Assembly: GCA_012934845.2 (NCBI GenBank)
Contig: WNNJ02000931.1
Location: forward strand, 62,001 to 126,000
Length of the DNA stretch: 64,000 bases
Origin: Pomphorhynchus laevis
Taxonomy: Eukaryota; Acanthocephala; Palaeacanthocephala; Echinorhynchida; Pomphorhynchidae
Reading direction: 5' to 3'
The translations under genes were made by a program, and so were the position numbers. A model generated the notes under the pieces. It saw only the letters and a program-made list of their open reading frames with translations. It had not been told where the DNA came from and did no database searches. Shown piece by piece: positions 54,061-64,000 of this stretch. The first letter of the stretch is position 1, and each line of letters begins with the position of its first letter.

Positions 54061-54702
54061 CTAGAGCGAGCTTATAGGTGGTGCGACACAAAGTAGACGA
54101 AGAGCATCCTTGCTCACTTCTGAAGGTTTGGAACAGATCCAAAAACGTGTAGAGATTCTGCGCCGCACTACTCGAAAATTTTTAATAATCAAATTACTTT
54201 CATCGTTCGCTTTACGATCCTTAAGTTCAGTGAGTGCCGCTTTCTGTAATTTTCTTTCCTCTGGTAAGAGATCTTTTCTTATAAAGATGTTGGTCCCTGC
54301 TATACGAAACCCATCACGTAGAGCTAAGGAACTTATCACATCTAAATTTAGAACAACTTTTAAAAGTCGCGTGTTTCCAATATAATCCCTTTTACCTAAC
54401 CTAAAAATATTCATCACCCTGAATGAATTTCTCTCGTTGTCGGTGCATGTCTGAAGTAAATACGAAAATAACATTGCAATGGCTTTAATGTCATGACGTA
54501 CATGTTCAATGTTGTTTGATGAAGATGACTCCTTTACATTTCCAATTATTAGACAAAGTGATCGGTCGACAATTTTTAATCTAGACTTATGAGGATTAGA
54601 AGAGCTAGCATCTGAACCCGAAGAGGAGCATGCATGGTTTGATGTTGGTATGATTAGACAGACTGATTTATCACAATTGGTAAAAGATACTGCATTATTC
54701 AT
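54061..54702 (-). CDS. LINE B ORF1 body
   Basis: 213-residue frame: RSLCLIIGNVKESSSSN, RMNIFRLGKRD-like (actual VMNIFRLGKRDYIGNTRLLK) and KVVLNLDVISSLALRDGFRI, RKDLLPEERKLQKAALTELK. The F-R-L-G-K stretch followed by R-x-L-K-V and later R-D-L are typical of CR1-type ORF1 (esterase-free, RNA-binding). It ends in a different frame from the endonuclease. Confidence 0.6.
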   Translation of the reverse strand: MNNAVSFTNCDKSVCLIIPTSNHACSSSGSDASSSNPHKSRLKIVDRSLCLIIGNVKESSSSNNIEHVRHDIKAIAMLFSYLLQTCTDNERNSFRVMNIFRLGKRDYIGNTRLLKVVLNLDVISSLALRDGFRIAGTNIFIRKDLLPEERKLQKAALTELKDRKANDESNLIIKNFRVVRRRISTRFWICSKPSEVSKDALRLLCVAPPISSL

Positions 54703-54880
54703 TGGGGTACTGTTTAAATGGTCGATTTTGCTTGCACAGAGGAGATATGAAGTTCAGATATTGATGTCTAAGGCGCATGATTAATTTGTTTTTCCGCAGA
54801 AGGAAACTCAGGGTTGTCCGTGCTGTCCTCTACAGAGACTGTATAATTATCGCATAGTGATAATGGTTTTACTTGATAAT

Positions 54881-55282
54881 TTATATCGTTCGAATGAATG
54901 ATATTGCTAAAAAGCGACTGCTGATACCTTGACACGATTTCGTCATATGACTGTTTCTATTACAGGTACTAGAAACTGATAGCTGGTCAGCATGTGACTC
55001 ATCCACAGTGACGGTTGAAGTTTGCTCATAATGATTGCAATTTGTGGTCAACTGTAGTAATTCGGAAGCACAGAATCCACAGAGAAATTCCTTTGACAAT
55101 ATGTGCTTAGATCGGCTTGACGGCACTGTGACGGTTGTCCATACATCGCATCCAGATTTACTACACGCAGCCTCGTGTCGTTCATAGGCAGGAAAGATAA
55201 GAAACTGAGTTGACCAAACATGACTTAACATATACCGAGTGCGATATACACTTACCAAAACGCAAGTGAACACACTTAACAA
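54881..55282 (-). CDS. LINE B ORF1 N-terminus with PHD-like finger
   Basis: FPAYERHEAACSKSGCDVWT, TVTVPSSRSKHILSKEFLCG and FCASELLQLTTNC within residues 30-80 give a C-x4-C-x-x-W ... C-x-x-C layout. The same block occurs in LINE A and LINE C. The preceding residues may not belong to the protein. Confidence 0.6.
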   Translation of the reverse strand: MLSVFTCVLVSVYRTRYMLSHVWSTQFLIFPAYERHEAACSKSGCDVWTTVTVPSSRSKHILSKEFLCGFCASELLQLTTNCNHYEQTSTVTVDESHADQLSVSSTCNRNSHMTKSCQGISSRFLAISFIRTI

Positions 55283-55319
55283 GATTTAGACAGAATCCAG
55301 TTCGACAAATCAATTCATG

Positions 55320-55925
55320 AATCACATTTTAATCTAACTGCAATTTATATACGTTTAATTCTGATTCAACTTTTGTCCAAACCTTAAGATCGTCAGCAAA
55401 AGCTAGGTGCCTGCGGAGCAGCTGATCCAGTTATGTGTTTAAATAAATATTGAACAGAAGAGGTCCAAGAACAAATCCTTGAGGCACACCGTATTTGACG
55501 TCACGAGATTAAGACAATCTCGATCTCATGCAAACATAATATGATCGATGCGACAAAAACACTTAAATCCCATCAACTACAATTAGATTGATGCCATAGT
55601 TTCTAAGCACTTCTAAAAGATGACAATGACATATACAATCAAAAGCCTTGCTGAAATTTAGGAAGATACAATCTACAGTCATACTCGGAGAAACACTACC
55701 TACCCATTCTTCTCTTGCACAAAGCAAATTGGATAAGCACGACCTAATTTTTGTGAAACCATGTTGATTTGGATTTATCAGTTTCACTCGATGCAAGAAA
55801 CTTACTATGCATTTACAAATAATGCGCTCAAATAGTTTGCTCACAATACAGATTAAGCTTACGAGTATGTAGTTTTCAAAAAATGTGAATGCCATCCTTT
55901 TTAAATACTGAAACAACAGCTCATT
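55320..55925 (-). mobile_element. LINE RT fragment (family D)
   Basis: Minus strand: ISLICIVSKLFERIICKCIV-like start (LVSLICIVSKLFERI), PNQHGFTKIRSC, FLNFSKAFDC, then in other frames GVPQGFVLGPLLFNIYL and FADDLKVWTKVESELN. A CR1-like RT piece, more decayed than LINE B and lying just 5' of it. Confidence 0.7.
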
Positions 55926-56139
55926 TCCGGTCTAACAAAAGCTTACAAGTTTCAAGCGCCATTAAAAAAACATTTTCAAAGTTGTTTCGACTGGAAAGTT
56001 AAAAAAACAACTTTTTCAGTTGTTTGAGTCGATAATTTTATCGCTGAGTTCAGCGTCGATATAAGCGGCATAAGACATTTACTTCTTGAACATATGATCA
56101 AAATACTTTCGGGGCTGAGTGGATTGAGCTAAATATTTT
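55926..56139. other. unassigned spacer
   Basis: No recognised gene. A short duplication (AACATTTTCAAAGTTGTTTCGACTGG next to AACAACTTTTTCAGTTGTTT) is the only structure seen. Confidence 0.3.
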
Positions 56140-58050
56140 GGACTCTGAACCAAAATAGAAAGTATTGAAATTAAAGGCTTTATTCAAACATCTAAAATTA
56201 AGTAAATATATTTAATAATTCATTTTTATAACACTCATCCCAGCTACGTAATTTTGGAGATACTGTGGACGGACGCGATGTTCAGATAAGGATCGATATT
56301 TCATAGTTGTAATGTAATCATTGTGATCATTGTTCGAATTGTTATTAATATTTGTTTCGATTGATGCTGGAGTTTAGCAGAGAGATTGATGATAAATTAA
56401 CGAGATACCGTCCGGTGCTATGTCACTGGCATGTATAAATTCGGTGGAAGTGTCGTTTGCTAAGTAATCGGTCCAAATGTCGTTCTCTACACCGTCTTCA
56501 TATTAAACCAATGCATAGTCCTTGTTTGCACGAATGAGTTTTGTAAGAAGAGTTCACGGATCATATTTACAACTTCGGTGAATTGATTTACGAGTGCATC
56601 GTCTGAGTTGACTAACCAATCGGGAAGTTGCGTTTTGTGTGGGAATCTCCTTCGAAACGTGAATTGCCGTTTATGAAGCGTTGAGTTTATTACGGTGCAT
56701 ATAAGCGACTGGTAGTATGAAGATCCTGATAAAGAATATCTTGCCATCTACTAGTTGGATATTTAAGATCACCACGACGCAAACAAATAGTCTTCTTAAC
56801 AATTCCGTTATAAAGTTCGATTTGACCGTCTGATGATGGATGATAAGGTGATGTGACCGACAGCGAAACACCGTTTTTAATAGATAATTTCAAAAAACAC
56901 GTTTTGTAAAGCATAACCCACGATATGCATGAATATCAGCCGGCAATTCACAAATTGCGAAAATTTGATCAATACAACGAATTAAGGTTTCAGTAGATGT
57001 ATTCTGGTACGTGAATTCAAAAGGAAATCGCGAAAATTCATTGATTGCTAAAAAAGAATTAATTGTCATTTACACTGTGCGATTGACCTTTGAAGTCCAA
57101 AGAAATATGTTCACAAAGTTTATGACTTTATTAATTGGCCATGATGATGTTTGAAAAATTGCGGCTTAATCTTTGCACAACTGCTGCACTCATAAATGTT
57201 TCCTTACATCATCAATTGAAAAAGGTAAATTACGTTCTCGAACGTAATGCCATATACGAGTAATCCTTGGATGACATAAATATTGATGCAAATTCTTCAA
57301 AGCGGAAAGTTAAGGACCGAATGACGGTGTTTATAGAAAGTGCGTATGCTGCCATATTTTCAATTCCCTGTCTGTAGTGAATATCGAAATAAAATTCCGA
57401 AAGGTAAAAATAGGCCAGCGGGTAATTTTGTTAGATTTTATTTTGATGCGACCACTATATGATAAATGATATTGATCTTTGATCAGTGATGATCGTAAAG
57501 TGTCGATCGGATGGTTAGTGTTGCCAGTATCGTACCGCTTCAATGATAGTTAATGTTTCTTTTTCGAAAGCTGCGAAACGTTGACAAACCTTATTAAAAA
57601 TTTGTGAAAATAACGCTATAGGTCTTGAATTCTGAGTAGGAGTAGCTCCAATAACGATATCAGATGTATACGTTTCGAGAACAAATGGTTGAGAAAAATC
57701 AATTGTAGCTAACGTATCCTGTTAAAGCACGCGTTTTAAAATCTGTAAAGATATAGCTACGCTGGATTATGGGAATTAATCTGTATAGGATAACGGATAT
57801 ACAACATTCATAAAAATTTTGATACATTTTGAATAGTGTGCAAACAATCCAAAGGTGCGACGAAATTCAGCAGTATTAGTCGGTACTAGTAAATTTTGAA
57901 TATAATGAATACGATTAGAGTATTAAAAAAATAATACCATTATGAATATTATAACCAAGCAGACAAACTGTATCTCGGCAGCGAAAATACATTGTTCCTT
58001 ATTTAGTTCAATGCACGTTTCAGCGGTATTCATTATAAATGAGTATCAAC
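56140..58050 (-). mobile_element. gypsy-type LTR element fossil, RT end to integrase
   Basis: Minus-strand remains of RT thumb and RNase H (about 58040-57330) and integrase (about 57300-56480), then LTR-like sequence near 56240-56160 (TTTGAATAAAGCCTTTAATT, similar to the LTR at 45158-45288). 5' half missing. Many breaks; older looking than the two elements inserted in LINE B. Confidence 0.7.
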
Positions 58051-58074
58051 TTGTGAATGTTTTGCCATTGCTCA

Positions 58075-58440
58075 TCGATGTCAGTACTATGTTTCAAACG
58101 CATAACTGACTCCGCAGTTCGAGTGCTCCTACGTCTCCGTCGATTTGATCACACATCGACATATCTTGCTCAACTATCCTGGCCCACCATCCACATTCCC
58201 ATACGACTCCGCCTTTTTCTCAAAGTTCTGGAATCAGCTGCCACTCGACGTCCGCCGCGCTCCCTCCGTTATTGCATTTAAATGTCGCCTCTGTACCCAC
58301 CTCCTCAAAACATGATTTAGATTTTTTGTTATTGCATTTAAATGTCGCCTCCGTACCCACCTCCTCAAAACATGATTTAGATTTTTTGTTGTTGTGGTCA
58401 CGTAAGTGTGCGTCGGCACGCATTTGCCACGTAAAAACCT
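58075..58440 (+). mobile_element. LINE A 3'-terminal fragment
   Basis: Plus strand [20 protein letters not shown] matches the LINE A end at 37313-37100. The sequence then follows LINE A to its 3' UTR (GACGTCCGCCGCGCT, ACCTCCTC). A 60-bp tandem duplication is inside it. Confidence 0.75.
58269..58388 (+). repeat. 60-bp tandem duplication
   Basis: 58269-58328 and 58329-58388 differ at one base (CTCTG/CTCCG). Unit starts TTATTGCATTTAAATGTCGC. Confidence 0.9.
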
Positions 58441-58499
58441 TTAAAAACCGAAATAGAGGTTATATACTCAACAAAGTGATAATCCATCTCCACAGTGCA

Positions 58500-59000
58500 A
58501 CATAAGTTTAGACAATATAGTTTCGACGTTATCACAAGACTGCATTCCAAATATGTTGACATCAAAGATCAAAACACACTGATCAGTAATGGCGATTGTG
58601 TGGATTATCATACAAATTTAGAAAGTTATTGAGCGATTTAGACAAAATGTAGTATTGATTATTGAGAAAGTGGTAAACGAGCAGCAAAACCTACATGTTG
58701 AATGATAAGATCACCATGCAAGTTCCAAAGAGACTTATCAGCTGCGAACCTGAAATGTAGAGTTGCACAATCAATACCGATTCGATTACCTGGGATATTA
58801 AAATCACCGTTTAAGATGAACGGATAATTATTGTTGAATGCACGTTGCATATTTTCATAGAACTCCATGTTCAAGTAGTCTGACTTTGGTGTTCGGTAAA
58901 AACGCGATGTCAATGTCTTAAATGAAACATACATATTTACAATCAACAATCCAAAAGTACCACCTGCATCTGAGTAAGTGAACAAATGGTTCATTTTTTG
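58500..59000 (-). mobile_element. LINE endonuclease fragment
   Basis: Minus frame 58994-58659: GGTFGLLIVNMYVSFKTL, FYRTPKSDYLNMEFYENMQR and FILNGDFNIPGNRIGIDC. The GDFNIPG motif marks an APE endonuclease of a CR1-type LINE. No RT follows. Confidence 0.7.
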
Positions 59001-59103
59001 GCAGATCTTATATAAATCAACTATTCATTTATTGTGTCAAATGCACACTTATGCGTGCTTACAAGCCCACGTAGAGGAAAAATAACAAGAAAACAAAAAA
59101 TAG

Positions 59104-59202
59104 AAGCCCGACGCGAAAGAAAGACGAAAAATACTGCTAGATGCCGTTACGTCATCACAATGACTCATCAGTGCCATATCGTTTTTCTTTCGCGTCGGGC
59201 TT
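59104..59202. repeat. inverted repeat carrying a hammerhead-like motif
   Basis: 19-bp perfect arms 59104-59122 and 59184-59202 (AAGCCCGACGCGAAAGAAA and its complement) enclose a minus-strand copy of the hammerhead sequence at 59445-59490. Confidence 0.85.
59133..59178 (-). ncRNA. hammerhead-like motif, damaged core
   Basis: Minus strand CTGATGA, GTCATTGTGATGAC stem-loop, then GTAAC where the active copies have GAAAC, then GGCATC. The change hits a core base, so it is probably inactive. Confidence 0.6.
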
Positions 59203-59444
59203 ATATGATTCAAAAATTTACGCGGAATTGTATCATTTGATAAATTCATATTATAAGTAAATCGATATAAAGATACCTTGCCCTGGTATTTGTCAGTGCT
59301 TTTGGCTAATGACCCTATTTGGTGAAGCTGCAGTGCTGGCTCAGCACTCTATGATGATGTTACTAGAGGTTTTCTAGTACATCATTCACATGATTCGTAT
59401 ATTGCCGTTTGCTAGTCCTCATCTGCATCCAGCAGTGTGAGGGA

Positions 59445-59490
59445 TCTAATACTGATGAGTCATTGTGATGACGAAACGGCATCTAGCAGT
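59445..59490 (+). ncRNA. type I hammerhead ribozyme motif, unit 1
   Basis: CTGATGA (59452-59458), stem II GTCAT-TGTG-ATGAC (five pairs, four-base loop), GAAAC (59473-59477), GGC, then ATC as NUH cleavage triplet and TAGCAG as stem I 3' strand. Stem I pairs partly with TCTAATA upstream. The C-A pair next to ATC is a mismatch, so cleavage may be weak. Confidence 0.7.
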
Positions 59491-59780
59491 GTTTTTAAAA
59501 AAATATCATTGCTAAATGAAATAAAATAACACATTTTTATATGATTCAAAAATTTACGCGGAATTGTATCATTTAAGAAATTCATATTAAAAGTAAGTCG
59601 ATATAAAGATACCTTACGCTGGTATTTGTCAGTGCTTTTGGCTAATGATCCTATTTGGTGAAGCTGCAGTGCTGGCTCAGCACTTAATGATTATGTTACT
59701 AGAGGTTTTCTAGTACATCATTCACATGATTCGTTTATTGCCGTTTGATAGTCCTTCTCTGCATCCAGCAGTGTGAGGGA

Positions 59781-59826
59781 TCTGGTACTGATGAGTCATT
59801 GTGATGACGAAACGGCATCTAGCAGT
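59781..59826 (+). ncRNA. type I hammerhead ribozyme motif, unit 2
   Basis: Same core as unit 1: CTGATGA at 59788-59794, GTCATTGTGATGAC, GAAAC, GGCATC. Stem I is better here: CTGGTA upstream pairs with TAGCAG downstream in five of six positions. A five-base-pair stem II is perfect. Confidence 0.75.
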
Positions 59827-59939
59827 GTTTTTTGTCTTTCTTTCGCATCGGGCTTATATTATTACAAAAATTCACGCGGAATGATATCATTTGAGAAATT
59901 CAAAAAAATAGAATGTAAAATGGAAATGTTGATGAAATT

Positions 59940-62900
59940 GAAGCAAGTATATTAAAGATAAGGGATATGAGTGGAATGTGGCAAGGCGTTAGGGGGAAAT
60001 GTTAAAGTGGTTTCGAAAAAGAGGTATGAAAAATTGTTAGTTGGATAAGATGTTGAGGGAACACATTTCTTGATTTATCGTAGAGGAGGAGCCATAGTGG
60101 AGGAACGCAGACGTTTGAAGGGTGGAAGCGACGAGGAGGATTAGACGTATGCTGGCAAAGCGATCCAATTAACAGATAAAATAGGTGGAGTTATGTCGAG
60201 ATGATGAAGGACTGATTTACATATTTTTGGACTTTTCAGGATTAAGAGCAAGACGAATCGAGGAAAGATGGTTGGATATAGACATAAGACAATTTCTGAC
60301 AGGAGTAGCGAGGTCGTGTATACAGAGATGATGTGCATCGGAGTAGAGGAAAATATCATCGGCATACTGCATCAGATGGAAGTTATACTCACATGTTATA
60401 AAGGACAAGTCGCCGAGAAGGGAGAAAATAAGATAACCTAAAACGGAGCCTTGTGAAACACCGTGCGAAACGGATGAAGATATATATGAAGAGGAGTTTA
60501 AGTGGACATAAAAAGAGAGTTTGGTGATATAAGGTGTAAACCAGGCTACAGGAGAAATTGAGAAACCATAATCGTGACGAATCTGAGATAGTAGAACAGA
60601 TTGATTAACAATATCAAAACCAGAAGGCAGGTCAAGATAGATTACTACACTACATAGTTTCATATCGCGGGCTTGAAGTAGATCACTAAAAATTTTATAC
60701 AAACAAGTTTAGAAGAGTTATTAGAACGGAAGGCAGATTGAAAATGAGGTATAAATGTGAGAAAATAATGTATAGATTGATTTGATATAATGCAAGACGC
60801 TCAAGGAGTTTAGATATTGTCGGGAGAAGAGAAATCGTGCGGTATGAAAATGGAAGTAAAAAATCGAGGGAAAGTGTCTTTAGAATAGGACTTTCGATGG
60901 TTGCTTTTTAGTTCTCTGAAAAAATGCAGCTATGAATAGAACAATTGAAAAGGACGGTAAGGAACGGTGATATGATGGAGTGAATTTATTTAAGTACATA
61001 CGTAAGGATATGATAGGCAGGCGAAGAGATATTGGGCATAGAGGGAGGAGAATCTTAGAGACCGCTATAATAAACATGAATAGCTCAGGAAAAGTTCGCA
61101 TGATGAGCAAGACGAGGATTGAAGATTTACATGGATAGATGAGGTATACGTATTGATTTTTGACTAAAAATAAGGGGGAGAACTCGTGGGGATCGATGGA
61201 GTGAACATTTGAAGTGCTAGCAAGACGAGAATTAAAGGTTCTTCAAGTCTACTTTCGATCATACGATGATAAGATCTTGTTTTGCCAAAACGTTTACAAT
61301 AATCACGTAGAAGAGTGCGATATAAGCGTCGAAGATTAAAGTAATGAGCACGATGACTAGAGATAGAAGTGTGACCATGTTGAGAAACGAAGAAAGACTA
61401 AAAGAATGACGTAGGATGCGCTTAGAAATTTTACAGTCAGAGTCGAATTAGGAGGCACACGAAGAATGTTTAGTAATTCAGGATTGGAGAGGTAAAATAT
61501 AATCGAGAATGTTAGAGAGCTCATTGGTAAGTGTGGACATACTATCAGCTATCAAAGCGGTTGCAGAATGCGACAAGATAGGATAGTCAAGGATTACAAA
61601 ACGCAAGAGAGTAAGGTCGAGGAGTTGCCACGGTTGACTTAAAGGAGAGGTGTGAACAGGAGTGAACGGGATAGTGATATTAAGAGTGATTAGAAAATGA
61701 TCGAACGACCAGGATCTGAGATTTTAGAGGACGCATATGCAATGAGACTGTTGGGAAAAGCGATAATACCAAGAGCGTCACTGAGAATATGGGTGGGAAG
61801 GTTTGTTAGTAAATGGAGGCTAAAGTCAAACAGAAGACATACAAATTTAACAGAATCTGATTCAGAAGGGTGATCTAGACGAATGTTGAAATCATTAATG
61901 ACAGTTAAAGAGAAAGAATAAAGGGAACGGTTTGATAGTAGATAGGCGAGTTCATTGAAAAATAGGCAAGACGGTGGAGATGAACCTGGGAGATAGATGA
62001 TTCTAAGTTTAAAAGGAAAAGGAAATGAAGAATTACACAGGAGTAATTCAAATGTAGTACGAAGTAAGGTGAAATAGATTTTCTAAAGAGACGACGAGAT
62101 ACGAGTGAAGGCGACGATTTCGTCTTGATTAGAAGAAGTAGTTGATTTTGTTGAGTTAATGGGGCGAGCGGAGTCAATTAGATATAATCTGAAAGAACGT
62201 AGCTTACGGATTACAAAGTCGGCAGAATAAGTATACCAGGATTTAATGAGACAAAAGATCTAGTTATTGTTGTGCGAAGAGATCGAAAAGTGAGTCATTT
62301 TTGTGAAAAATTGAACGGGTATTAAGAAGAGCTAGACGAAAAGATTGTTTTATTGCTAGCTAGAGAAGGAGATGAGTAGGAGAGAGGTCGCCAACGAATG
62401 TTTGGACTTAAATGGACTACACGAAAATTTCCATTTACATTTTGATGGCAAGATATTACTCGCCATTGACTTCTCATCGGCGCTTTTTAAGACGAACAGT
62501 GGAAAGTTGAGACATTTCAGAGGGTTAGCGATCGGGGAAAATTCGACAAGCAAAATAGGATGACATAAGTTTAAACCGTTAAGATAAGATAGTGGACACT
62601 TAGGGGCGATTTATACAATTTTTAAAAGTGGGGGATAATAAGAATCGGTAGCAGAAACGGATTTATTAAGACGATATACGGAAAGTGGCGAGACATCACT
62701 GGATAGAGACGGATTTTCTGTGGGAAGAATCGTGGTAAGGGAGAGCGGAAAAGCGGAAACATAAGCAACAAGACGGGATTGAGGAGAAGGGGAACCAGAG
62801 GGTTCAATATTAGATATGATAATACACCTATCGCGAGAAGGAAATCGTTTACGTGGAAATGGAGAAGTTACTGGAGTAGTTAGGAGTGGGATAAATTATA

Positions 62901-63420
62901 GGAGATCAGTAGAGACATACGTAAGATAACGATACAATTGTATAGACGACTACAATTGGGTACAATGAGAGATATGGTCAGGTGAGGAAGATATTGCTAC
63001 ATGAATGGAAGATGATATATTTGGACGATAAATACGCCGCAAGGGCGATTTAAGAACGACATTGGGAGTGATGGAAGTTGGCTGAGAAGATAGTGAAAAG
63101 ATAAATGTGCAGAGAGAGCATTAACGTTAAATCTTCAGCCGAATCAGGTGTTACTATCAAGTCAAGTTGAGGTAAATGAATTCGTAGACATTGAGGTTTG
63201 TTAGATAGCAAGCCATCTGACGAGTCGGCCACAACTAATTATCACCTTGATTTGAACAGCGACCCCTTGCAGATCCCTAAAGTAATTCAAAGGCACAAAA
63301 TCCAAATAAACTCCTTTGACAACAGGGATTTTGAATTAGATGGAACAATAACAGTAGTACATACATTGCATCCATATTTACTGCACGCTACATCATGTCG
63401 CTCATAGGCAGACGAAATAA
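59940..63420 (-). mobile_element. LINE C, CR1/L2-like, full length in layout
   Basis: Minus strand. Finger of ORF1 near 63410-63290 (YERHDVACSKYGCNVCTTVI), Ser/Pro-rich ORF1 to about 62600, endonuclease about 62300-61700, linker, RT 60702-60141, C-terminal end to about 59990. Coding strand base bias resembles LINE A. Heavily broken: most of ORF1 and endonuclease exist only as short frames. Confidence 0.7.
60217..60702 (-). CDS. LINE C reverse transcriptase core, 161 residues
   Basis: LCSVVIYLDLPSGFDIVNQS (motif A), VSHGVSQGSVLGYLIFSLLG (motif B), MQYADDIFLYSDAHH (motif C, both Asp present), ISNHLSSIRLALNPEKSKNM. A consecutive RT palm in one frame. The N-terminal RT part and C-terminus lie in other frames. 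Confidence 0.8.
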   Translation of the reverse strand: MYKIFSDLLQARDMKLCSVVIYLDLPSGFDIVNQSVLLSQIRHDYGFSISPVAWFTPYITKLSFYVHLNSSSYISSSVSHGVSQGSVLGYLIFSLLGDLSFITCEYNFHLMQYADDIFLYSDAHHLCIHDLATPVRNCLMSISNHLSSIRLALNPEKSKNM

Positions 63421-63439
63421 TGTCTGATTCGTGACTAGT

Positions 63440-63870
63440 TTGACTCTAGGCGTCAAGGTGTTTTTGCCTTGACACTTTTCTTCATCCTTGTCTTCCTAGA
63501 CCTCAGTTTTATTCAGATGTTCATAATTGTTTAGTTTAATTGATTATCTTTTATTTGATCTTAAAACGTTGTATAGATCGTTGTAAGATCGTCGTATAGA
63601 TCGTTGTAAGATTGTCGTATAGATCGTTGTAAGATCGTCGTATAGATCGTTGTAAGATCGTCGTATAGATCGTTGTAATATCGCCGTATAGATAGTTGTA
63701 TGATCGTCGTATAGATCGTTGTAAGATCGTTGTATAGATCGTTGTAAGATCGTCGTATATTGATCCTTATTGATTATGTATTTAAGTTTTTTTTTGTACT
63801 ATCACTATACTCGTGATGCACTTTTTGAGCTACTCTGTTGTAATAAATTAATTGTTATCCAGCTCATCCT
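63440..63870. other. spacer, possible solo LTR
   Basis: Lies between LINE C and the last LINE fragment. It has LTR-like features on the + strand: GTATTTAAG near 63778, then TGTTGTAATAAATTAATTG with AATAAA at about 63841. I could not fix matching ends or a target duplication. Confidence 0.25.
63573..63765. repeat. 23-bp tandem repeat, about eight copies
   Basis: Unit GTATAGATCGTTGTAAGATC plus GTC, repeated with few changes. Inside the possible solo LTR. Confidence 0.9.
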
Positions 63871-64000
63871 CCTCTGCGATGTGCGGTCCTGTCAACACGA
63901 ATGATATTGAAATTAGGCACTTTTATTATACTATCATCTATTCCATCATGGATCCACGTTTCAGAAATGAAGAATATGTCAACCCCCTAAGATTAAATTC
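63871..64000 (-). mobile_element. LINE endonuclease fragment at window edge
   Basis: The minus strand reads DIFFISETWIHDGIDDSIIK, then FNIIRVDRTAHRRGG, the ETW motif and downstream strand of an APE endonuclease. The frame stops abruptly after RRGG near 63871, where the LTR-like sequence starts. The element continues beyond the window. Confidence 0.7.

Larger units (their letters stand above)
53389..55290 (-). mobile_element. LINE B, 5' part (ORF1 and endonuclease)
   Basis: Minus strand. N-terminal finger of ORF1 55282-54881, ORF1 body 54702-54061, endonuclease 53981-53389. The endonuclease runs straight into the LTR insertion at 53388 and resumes at 49506. Confidence 0.8.
59202..59905 (+). 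repeat. retrozyme-like tandem array, units of 336 and 317 bp
   Basis: TATATGATTCAAAAATTTAC starts at 59202 and 59538, and a variant at 59855 begins a partial third unit. Each full unit includes GTGAAGCTGCAGTGCTGGCT and ends with a hammerhead motif. No open frame of note. Size, tandem layout and one hammerhead per unit match the class of animal retrozymes (non-autonomous, copied through circular RNA), which are thought to use Penelope-type machinery. The array lies just beyond the 3' end of LINE C. Confidence 0.7.

Overview
The window looks like AT-rich nuclear DNA of an invertebrate animal, probably a protostome. It holds a TAF1 gene, the 3' part of a hillarin/KY-type gene, LINEs of several clades, Penelope-like elements with a GIY-YIG nuclease, and Ty3/gypsy-type LTR elements. 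I cannot name the species. I saw no rRNA, tRNA or CRISPR array and no bacterial gene organisation.

Only two host genes are convincing. A hillarin/KY-like terminal exon lies on the + strand at 911-2336. A single-exon, apparently full-length TAF1 lies on the - strand at 19797-24401; its likely ATG is six codons inside the longest open frame, which opens with TTG. Everything else supportable is repeats and mobile elements, mostly decayed and nested.

Layout: 1-3640 hillarin exon between two identical 176-bp repeats, then AT-rich tandem repeats. 3720-8750 two Penelope-like elements (-); the first ends in a 357-bp tandem array. 8845-13258 LINE family J copy 1 (+) with an unusual acidic repeat extension. 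13.3-15.9 kb mosaic of element pieces. 15.9-17.9 kb gypsy-type fossil. 18.0-19.6 kb tandem repeats, then TAF1. 25.5-32 kb two more LINE J copies in inverted orientation. 32.3-35.7 kb RTE-like LINE. 35.7-36.8 kb gypsy-type gag fossil and an AT microsatellite. 36.8-40.8 kb LINE A (-). 40.9-42.2 kb 16-bp minisatellite. 43.4-55.3 kb LINE B (-), split by two LTR elements. 55.3-59 kb fragments of LINEs and a gypsy-type fossil. 59.1-59.9 kb short tandem array with hammerhead ribozyme motifs. 59.9-63.4 kb LINE C (-). 63.5-64 kb a 23-bp tandem repeat and another LINE endonuclease fragment.

The most interesting thread is structured RNA in the retroelements: a clear hammerhead core repeated about every 330 bp at 59.1-59.9 kb (retrozyme-like), a two-stem structure shared with covariation by two Penelope families, and a further candidate hammerhead beside LINE J. 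The acidic repeat extension of one LINE J copy, with scrambled pieces 2 kb away, is the second unexplained item.
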